A DNA stretch of 17,017 nucleotides from positions 1-17,017 of the forward strand of contig JAJFMC010000373.1 in the NCBI GenBank assembly GCA_021772365.1, in the 5' to 3' direction. This DNA is from Chlamydiota bacterium (GTDB taxonomy: Bacteria > Chlamydiota > Chlamydiia > Chlamydiales > Criblamydiaceae). The position numbers were made by a program, and so were the translations under genes. A model generated the notes under the pieces. It saw only the letters and a list, made by a program, of their open reading frames with translations, had not been told where the DNA came from and did no database searches. This document shows positions 12,667 through 17,017 of this stretch, piece by piece; the first letter of the stretch is position 1; the number at the start of each line of letters is the position of its first letter.

Positions 12667-13953
12667 ATGTCAGCTTGCTCTTCACTAGCTGCTGCTAGAG
12701 AAAGTCAATCATATCCACAAGATCCACCAGTTATTGCTAAGGATGTAGATCAGACAAAAATAGTTCATGAGGTCGCAAAAGCTAGACTAGCGACTGAGCC
12801 CCCCAGTTTAAGCAATCCCGCTAGGAAAACACTAATCGAACTAGGTATTCGCCCCTCTCCAGCTGAAGCTAGTGAAAAATTCTGGTCACTAGGAGAAGAC
12901 TGGTGGAAACAGATCATTGATGGTAGTCAACATGAACATGGACCAATGGTATTCGACGAAGGGTTACATGGCCATAGGAAAGAACCTGGCTACCTTGATG
13001 GAATTCACCGCGCTTCTCTTCATGCGACAGAACACCTTGAGCAAGAGCTAGACAAAAACCTCTACACACAAATTCATCACATTGCCACTTCTCATTTTGA
13101 TGGTATCAACACGTTGGGGACTGCTGAGCAGGTCAGAAAATTTCGCTCGGAAATAGAATGGTGCAATATACTTGACGGAAGCCAATCACTAACTGTACTC
13201 GACGAAGAGCGCCTTCACCACATACGCCTGAAAATGCAGTATGACAAAGGAAACCCAACAAGTAGGCTAAAGGCAATATGGCTAGCGACATACCAACCAG
13301 ATGTCGACACAAAAGATGATTGCTTAATCAAACAAATGCTCGACCACCGCCTTCAACTTAATGAAAGCAATCAAAGAATTGTACTTGAGAAAGAGGCCGT
13401 GAAATTATCTACCATCTTTGATAAGTTAACCAAAAAATATAGCCTAGGCTCAAGGTTCGTCAGTTCCGAAGTTGTTCCCACAGTAGATAAACCTTTGGTT
13501 CCCGTCGCACTCAAAGTGGTCTATCGTAAGCCAGAAAGTCCTGACCAACTGGAACATTTGACAAAACAAATGATTGCAGACTTCAACAGTAAAATAGCAG
13601 AACTACAGCAGACTACGGAAAAAGAAGCTGAAGACATAAAAGAAATTTCTGCCTCAGATCATCGTTACGATGCATTGACAAACCTTCGTAGTAAGTACCA
13701 AGAGGCTGTTCTTCCCCTCATAGCAACCCTTTATGCAGAACTCGAATGGTTACACCCATGGATAGATGGTCAAGGTCGTACCGATTTAGTGATGCTATCT
13801 TACCTACTCTGTCGCGAAGGCTTGCATCCCTGCATTTTAAAGGACCCCTATTACTCAACAACACATTCTATTGATGAGTGGACGCAATACCTGCAGAAAG
13901 GACTGGACATCTATGAAATAAAAAGAGAATACAACCACATTCTATCATTTTAA
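12667..13953 (+). CDS. Fic-domain protein with variant active-site motif
   Basis: This 428-residue protein carries a C-terminal Fic fold (about 280-420). Fic enzymes usually transfer AMP or other phosphate-containing groups from nucleotides to protein hydroxyls using HxFx(D/E)GNGRxxR. Here the motif is HPWIDGQGRTD (363-373): catalytic His363, Asp367 and Arg371 are kept, Asn is replaced by Gln369, and the final Arg is absent. No clear inhibitory S/TxxxE(G/N) helix was identified. The N-terminal half (about 70-250) is helical and His/Trp-rich (FWSLGEDWWKQI, LYTQIHHIATSHFDGIN) and unrecognised. The N-terminus is Ser/Ala-rich without a signal peptide, compatible with type III secretion but not proof of it. 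An excellent Shine-Dalgarno site (AAGGGAGA) fixes the start. The last four bases overlap the end of the convergent msrA gene. Confidence 0.85.
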   Translation: MSACSSLAAARESQSYPQDPPVIAKDVDQTKIVHEVAKARLATEPPSLSNPARKTLIELGIRPSPAEASEKFWSLGEDWWKQIIDGSQHEHGPMVFDEGLHGHRKEPGYLDGIHRASLHATEHLEQELDKNLYTQIHHIATSHFDGINTLGTAEQVRKFRSEIEWCNILDGSQSLTVLDEERLHHIRLKMQYDKGNPTSRLKAIWLATYQPDVDTKDDCLIKQMLDHRLQLNESNQRIVLEKEAVKLSTIFDKLTKKYSLGSRFVSSEVVPTVDKPLVPVALKVVYRKPESPDQLEHLTKQMIADFNSKIAELQQTTEKEAEDIKEISASDHRYDALTNLRSKYQEAVLPLIATLYAELEWLHPWIDGQGRTDLVMLSYLLCREGLHPCILKDPYYSTTHSIDEWTQYLQKGLDIYEIKREYNHILSF

Positions 13954-14579
13954 TCCCAGAGCTCTCTTAGCCTTTTATCTCTTCCGCATGAGTATCTGTA
14001 ATATTTATATCTTATAGGATTTTTTCTGTAGTAATCTTGATGATAATCTTCAGCTCGATAGAACTTAGGGGCGGATACAATCTCTGTATAGATCGTCGGA
14101 AATTTTTCTAATAAAGTTTTTTTAGATGCTTCTGCCAGCTTCTTTTGCTCATCATCACGATAAAAGATTGCTGAGCGATACTGCGATCCATGATCACAAA
14201 ACTGTTTATCTTTAACAGTGGGGTCGATATTTTTCCAAAACGTGTCAAGTAAGGTCCGATAACTGACTATACTAGAATCGTAAACTACCTGTACCGCTTC
14301 AGCATGTCCCGTTCCTCCTGCTGAAACTTGCTCATACGTAGGATCTTCCGTATCACCACCTGTGTAACCAGAAATCGTCTCTACAACGCCATCTATTTTA
14401 TCATAAGGTGGCTCCATACACCAAAAACATCCGCCGGCAAAAGTAGCAACTGAATACTGATGTTTTTCGTCAGACTCCACTGCTTGTAGTCCAAATATTA
14501 TTGTTAGCAACAACGTCTGAGTAACTGTGAAAATCTTGAATTTCATTGAGTAATTTTCCATAGACCTCCGAGCATACAC
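13950..14579 (-). CDS. msrA: Peptide methionine sulfoxide reductase MsrA with signal peptide
   Basis: This enzyme reduces methionine-S-sulfoxide in proteins. The catalytic motif GGCFWCMEPPYD (Cys51 counted from the first Met) and the family blocks SGYTGG, THAEAV-like GTGHAEAVQVVYD and GSQYRSAIFY are all present. A hydrophobic N-terminal segment (KFKIFTVTQTLLLTIIFGLQAVES) indicates export, so it probably acts outside the cytoplasm. Three in-frame starts are possible: 14579, 14561 and 14546. The last forms an ATGA overlap with the stop codon of the upstream gene and gives the most typical signal peptide; the middle one has GGAGGT but only two bases away. I list the longest frame and regard 14546 as quite possible. 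It is the last gene of the minus-strand unit and meets the Fic gene tail to tail. Confidence 0.9.
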   Translation of the reverse strand: MYARRSMENYSMKFKIFTVTQTLLLTIIFGLQAVESDEKHQYSVATFAGGCFWCMEPPYDKIDGVVETISGYTGGDTEDPTYEQVSAGGTGHAEAVQVVYDSSIVSYRTLLDTFWKNIDPTVKDKQFCDHGSQYRSAIFYRDDEQKKLAEASKKTLLEKFPTIYTEIVSAPKFYRAEDYHQDYYRKNPIRYKYYRYSCGRDKRLRELWD

Positions 14580-15532
14580 CTAGCTCCACCGCCACCAACT
14601 GTTTCGATTGTTTTCAGGTCGGAATGAATGACCGATGCTTGCGATGACAACACCCTCATTTGTTCATCACTATAGAACTTGAATGCTTGAGTTGACATCA
14701 CAAAAAATCGTTCACCAGGCATATTTTCCACTTCGAGGACATTTCCACAAAAGTGATTCATTTGATCAAACGTGATATCTACGATTTTTTTGCCGGAGCT
14801 TTGCAAGGTACTTATGATATGTTGCCTTTCTTCTGGGTCTGTAATAGTTTCAGAGCAAATGATACAGGCATCCGTTCCTATAGCCATCATCACATTGGTG
14901 TGGTAGATAGGTGTTCCCATATCATCATGAGCGGAAAATACTACCGGTGTATAGTGCAGCTTGTCGCACAGCTCAATAAGTAGCCCTTGAGAGGTTCTTG
15001 GTGACAAGCATGCATAGGCCCTTCTATTCACGTAATCGAAAACAATACTTCCAGTCCCCTCCAAAAATAGAGCTTCACTTTCCGATGGGGAAAGATCCAA
15101 AATTTCGGAAAGATGAAACTTATCACGCAAATAATCGATGATCGTACTCTTTCTTTCAGCTCTTCGATTCTCTGCCATCAGCGGGTAAAGGACAAGCGTA
15201 TTAGAATGTGGATCTAGTGAAAACCAGTTATTTGGAAAAATGCTGTCAGGAGAAGCGTCATGTGATTCTTCAAATACATGAACCTCTACGCCATGATCTT
15301 TTAGCGTTCGCACCATTTCATCAAATTCACCTAGCGCTTTTTTTGAAAGGTCTTCTTCAATATGTACGGGTTCATCCCTCTGAAAGGCATTCGTACCTGC
15401 CGTTTGAGAGTTTTTCCCGAAAGCCATAGGCCTAACCATCAGAACCGAAGTGTTTGCTTGCATAGCAAAAAGAAAGCATGGAGCTGCTGCGGCCAAGAGT
15501 AAACAAAAGCTAAAAATGTGACTCTTATACAT
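14543..15532 (-). CDS. ctlX: Exported CtlX-type citrulline/arginine hydrolase (pentein fold)
   Basis: The protein (329 residues from ATG 15532) matches the CtlX family of guanidine/ureido-modifying enzymes of the arginine deiminase superfamily. Visible blocks, numbered from an upstream ATG at 15541, are LMVRPMAFG (34-42), DSIFPNNWFS (99-108), LMAENRRAERK (121-131), FLEGTGSIVFD (159-169) with the acidic residue, IYHTNVMM (212-219) with catalytic His214, and GGGGARCM (316-323) with nucleophile Cys322. Characterised CtlX acts on citrulline; arginine or a related substrate is equally possible. An N-terminal signal peptide (MYKSHIFSFCLLLAAAAPCFLFA) is present, which is unusual for a metabolic hydrolase. 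The 15532 start is preferred because AAAGGA lies nine bases before it but directly abuts the 15541 ATG. Its stop overlaps possible msrA starts. Confidence 0.85.
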   Translation of the reverse strand: MYKSHIFSFCLLLAAAAPCFLFAMQANTSVLMVRPMAFGKNSQTAGTNAFQRDEPVHIEEDLSKKALGEFDEMVRTLKDHGVEVHVFEESHDASPDSIFPNNWFSLDPHSNTLVLYPLMAENRRAERKSTIIDYLRDKFHLSEILDLSPSESEALFLEGTGSIVFDYVNRRAYACLSPRTSQGLLIELCDKLHYTPVVFSAHDDMGTPIYHTNVMMAIGTDACIICSETITDPEERQHIISTLQSSGKKIVDITFDQMNHFCGNVLEVENMPGERFFVMSTQAFKFYSDEQMRVLSSQASVIHSDLKTIETVGGGGARCMLGGLWKITQ

Positions 15533-15547
15533 GTATTGCATTCCTTT

Positions 15548-16039
15548 CTAGCTATTGTACTTGAAGAACATCCCTAAAAAATCTGCCCACCTGCCTTGCT
15601 GAGCGTAGGAATAAAACACCTCTTTTGAAACACCTGTAGCGGTACAAAAGTCTTCAACATACTCCTCCTTCATCCAGCCACCGCGATGAACAGAATCGAA
15701 AGCTAAAGCAAAGTCGCCAACCAGCTGTTTTCTAGGTATGCTTCCCATCTTAGGCAGCCCACTACGCAGGGTATTATCACTTAAGACCACTTTCCAAAAT
15801 CGTAAAGGGTGAACCTTTGTGGTTTTAGACCCAGCAATTTCCAGCTGCTTTCTATAACGCAAAAGGCTTAAGGTTGATTTATTTGATAGAGTCGAGATGA
15901 TGTAATGAATACTCTGCTCTTCCTCTTGAGTGAGAGGTGTGAAATATTTCATATTCCCATCAAGGTCAGCTGATGCAGAAACATTTCCACTCCAAGCGGT
16001 CTGTAGGATCACTGATAGAATTAGCATCCATTTAAGCAT
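15548..16039 (-). CDS. Small exported hypothetical protein, first gene of the ctlX-msrA unit
   Basis: This 163-residue protein has a clear signal peptide (MLKWMLILSVILQTAWSGNVSA, cleavage near 22-24). The mature part begins with an acidic stretch (TPLTQEEEQ) followed by helical sequence with LSLLRYRKQLEIAGSK and VHPLRFWKVVL, then a Gly/Trp-containing C-terminal half (HRGGWMKEEYVEDFC, QGRWADFLGMFF). I do not recognise an enzyme motif. GAGGAAA six bases before the ATG supports the start. The next gene begins 15 bases after its stop, so the three genes are almost certainly one transcription unit whose products all carry signal peptides. A function linked to the envelope or periplasm is inferred. 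Confidence 0.75.
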   Translation of the reverse strand: MLKWMLILSVILQTAWSGNVSASADLDGNMKYFTPLTQEEEQSIHYIISTLSNKSTLSLLRYRKQLEIAGSKTTKVHPLRFWKVVLSDNTLRSGLPKMGSIPRKQLVGDFALAFDSVHRGGWMKEEYVEDFCTATGVSKEVFYSYAQQGRWADFLGMFFKYNS

Positions 16040-16075
16040 AAGATTTCCTCGTCATTTAAAATTTTATTGAATACA

Positions 16076-16231
16076 GAGGGAATTGCATAAATATTTGGGC
16101 TGTTTTCTAGCCCTTTTTTCGCCTTGCTTCGGGCTCGTTCTTGTATACCAGTCTTGGTTTACTGCGAACTCCCCCCTTTCGAGTCAAAAAAATCTCTAGA
16201 AAACTGCTTCAACTATTTTTGCAATTCCCTC
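16076..16231 (+). mobile_element. MITE-like palindromic element, copy B
   Basis: This 156-base non-coding element lies in the same orientation as copy A. Its ends, AGAGGGAATTGCA at the left and TGCAATTCCCTCT at the right, are perfect inverse copies over the first 13 bases (one base beyond the listed span each side). The similarity continues imperfectly to TTTTCTAG / CTAGAAAA, about 36 bases in. The centre includes CGCCTTGCTTCGGGCTCG. It begins 36 bases upstream of the first gene of the ctlX-msrA unit, so it occupies or borders that promoter. Flanks are ACA and TATA, without a clear target duplication. Confidence 0.85.
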
Positions 16232-16280
16232 TATATGGTTATACTCGAATTTATGTAAGAAATTATCAACCTATTTTTTC

Positions 16281-16310
16281 ACCTCCACCCCCGATTACTC
16301 CCCCCTCCTA
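16281..16310 (-). other. G-rich tract between element copies B and C
   Basis: The plus strand is almost pure pyrimidine with runs of five or six C (CACCCCCG, CTCCCCCCTCC). The minus strand therefore has G-runs of 2, 6, 5, 2 and 2, enough for a two-tier G-quadruplex at best. No coding or protein-binding role is evident. Confidence 0.35.
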
Positions 16311-16340
16311 GGAAGATTGGATATCGTTCCACTGATTTAA

Positions 16341-16497
16341 GAGGGAATAGCAAAAATAGTTGAAGTAGTTTTCTAGAGATTTTTTTGACTCGAAAGGGGC
16401 GGAGTTCGCAGCCAACCATGTGTTGTTTACAAGAACGAGCCCGAAGCGAGGCGGAAAAAGGCTTAGAAAACAGCCCAAATATTTATGCAATTCCCTC
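16341..16497 (-). mobile_element. MITE-like palindromic element, copy C (inverted)
   Basis: This 157-base element is the reverse complement counterpart of copies A and B, with the CGCCTCGCTTCGGGCTCG centre reading on the minus strand and the same GAGGGAAT ends. The flanks are TTAA on both sides, which could be a four-base target duplication, though TTAA is itself palindromic and common. It is separated from copy B by 109 bases, so B and C form a long-range inverted pair. It lies about 150 bases upstream of the YheT-like gene. Confidence 0.85.
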
Positions 16498-16650
16498 TTA
16501 AGATCAATTTCCCTGAAAAGTATAAATTGGAACGAAGCTATTTCTCCTTTGGTGAAGGTAACAATCGCGGTCACAGCCCCTAAGTTGAATATATTTCCCT
16601 TATCAAGTAACATTACATATTGATTAATGCTGTAAACAACATCGAGCATT
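16498..16650. other. Short intergenic stretch before the YheT-like gene
   Basis: No gene is supported here. It must hold the promoter of the hydrolase gene unless copy C supplies it. No confident -35/-10 pair was found. Confidence 0.4.
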
Positions 16651-17017
16651 ATGGTTATCTTTAAAGAACTACATGTATCGTCCCCTTTCATCATAAAATC
16701 GGGACACCTGCAAACTATCATCGGAAGCTTCGGACGTTCTACGAAAATCCCTCATAGCTATCAAAAAATTATTCCATTACCGGATGGAGACAAGCTCTGT
16801 TGTGAAGTTTCACAGCATCCTGACTGGAATAACACAAATCCAACCATCGTCATGATTCACGGCCTAGGAGGATCATGCAAATCTCTTTATCTTCAACGAT
16901 TAGTACCTCGACTTTTAGACGAAGGATATCGTACCGTTCGTGTGAACCTTAGGGGCTGCGGTTCCGGTGAAGGCTTAGCCCGACTTTCATACCACGGAGG
17001 TAACAGTAGAGATATCT
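16651..17017 (+). CDS. YheT-type alpha/beta hydrolase (3'-partial)
   Basis: The first 122 residues are visible and the frame is open to the right edge. The N-terminal part SGHLQTIIGSFGR (17-29), the oxyanion-region motif VMIHGLGGS (67-75), then NLRGCGSGEG (99-108) and SYHGGNSRDI (113-122) match the YheT/COG0429 family of cytoplasmic alpha/beta hydrolases, where the N-terminal HLQT and RGC motifs are characteristic. The nucleophile elbow and the rest of the catalytic triad lie beyond the window. The substrate of this family is not well defined. The ATG at 16651 has only a weak purine stretch (CGAG) before it, but it gives the expected family N-terminus. Confidence 0.8.
   Translation, partial: MVIFKELHVSSPFIIKSGHLQTIIGSFGRSTKIPHSYQKIIPLPDGDKLCCEVSQHPDWNNTNPTIVMIHGLGGSCKSLYLQRLVPRLLDEGYRTVRVNLRGCGSGEGLARLSYHGGNSRDI

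Noticed and set aside
15533..15541. ATG at 15541 as the start of ctlX
   Set aside because: The Shine-Dalgarno AAAGGA directly touches this ATG; the ATG at 15532 has correct spacing and a better signal peptide.
16420..16623. Plus-strand frame of 67 codons
   Set aside because: It begins inside element copy C, and its sequence comes from the repeat and the intergenic stretch.
16308..16721. Minus-strand frame of 137 codons at the right end
   Set aside because: It runs through element copy C and into the well-supported YheT-like gene on the other strand, and has no recognisable domain.

Overview
The window reads as a bacterial chromosome of moderate-to-low GC, most likely from an amoeba-associated, environmental member of the Chlamydiota. 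That placement is inferred from three things: a CysJ-type reductase lacking its flavodoxin half, which chlamydiae also carry; a plant-type 2Fe-2S ferredoxin directly upstream of it; and a run of eukaryote-style signalling genes (Ser/Thr kinase, cNMP-binding-like protein, Fic protein). No rRNA, tRNA or CRISPR array was seen. The phylum call is moderate and rests on gene content alone.

Left part (1-3160). The 3' end of an unidentified gene runs toward a minus-strand pair, ferredoxin then CysJ-like FAD/NADP(H) reductase, which probably works as a small redox couple. A gene-free stretch of nearly 770 bases follows, holding several strong inverted repeats. Next is a plus-strand exported protein with a C-terminal PEP-CTERM sorting signal and its own rho-independent terminator.

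Middle (3163-8964). A tight minus-strand block encodes Tex (RNA-binding, S1 domain), ProB and ProA (first two steps of proline synthesis), with gaps of 8 and 11 bases. Upstream in the same direction is a zinc-free quinone-oxidoreductase-type dehydrogenase. A palindromic ~158-base element sits between the dehydrogenase stop codon and tex.

Accessory block (9120-13953). Four plus-strand genes lie together: an orphan 193-residue protein; a protein kinase with a basic ~200-residue N-terminal extension and non-standard HGD and DLG motifs; a protein with a degenerate cyclic-nucleotide-binding fold and an unrecognised C-terminal region; and a Fic-domain protein whose signature has Gln for the usual Asn and lacks the usual last Arg. 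This set is the best candidate for a new signalling or effector system.

Right part (13950-17017). A minus-strand three-gene operon encodes a small exported protein, a CtlX-type guanidine hydrolase with an added signal peptide, and MsrA with a signal peptide, so all three products appear to leave the cytoplasm. Upstream lie two more copies of the palindromic element in head-to-head inverted arrangement. The window ends inside a YheT-type alpha/beta hydrolase gene. The three element copies (7854-8011, 16076-16231, 16341-16497) share imperfect terminal inverted repeats of about 36 bases, encode nothing, and look like a MITE family.
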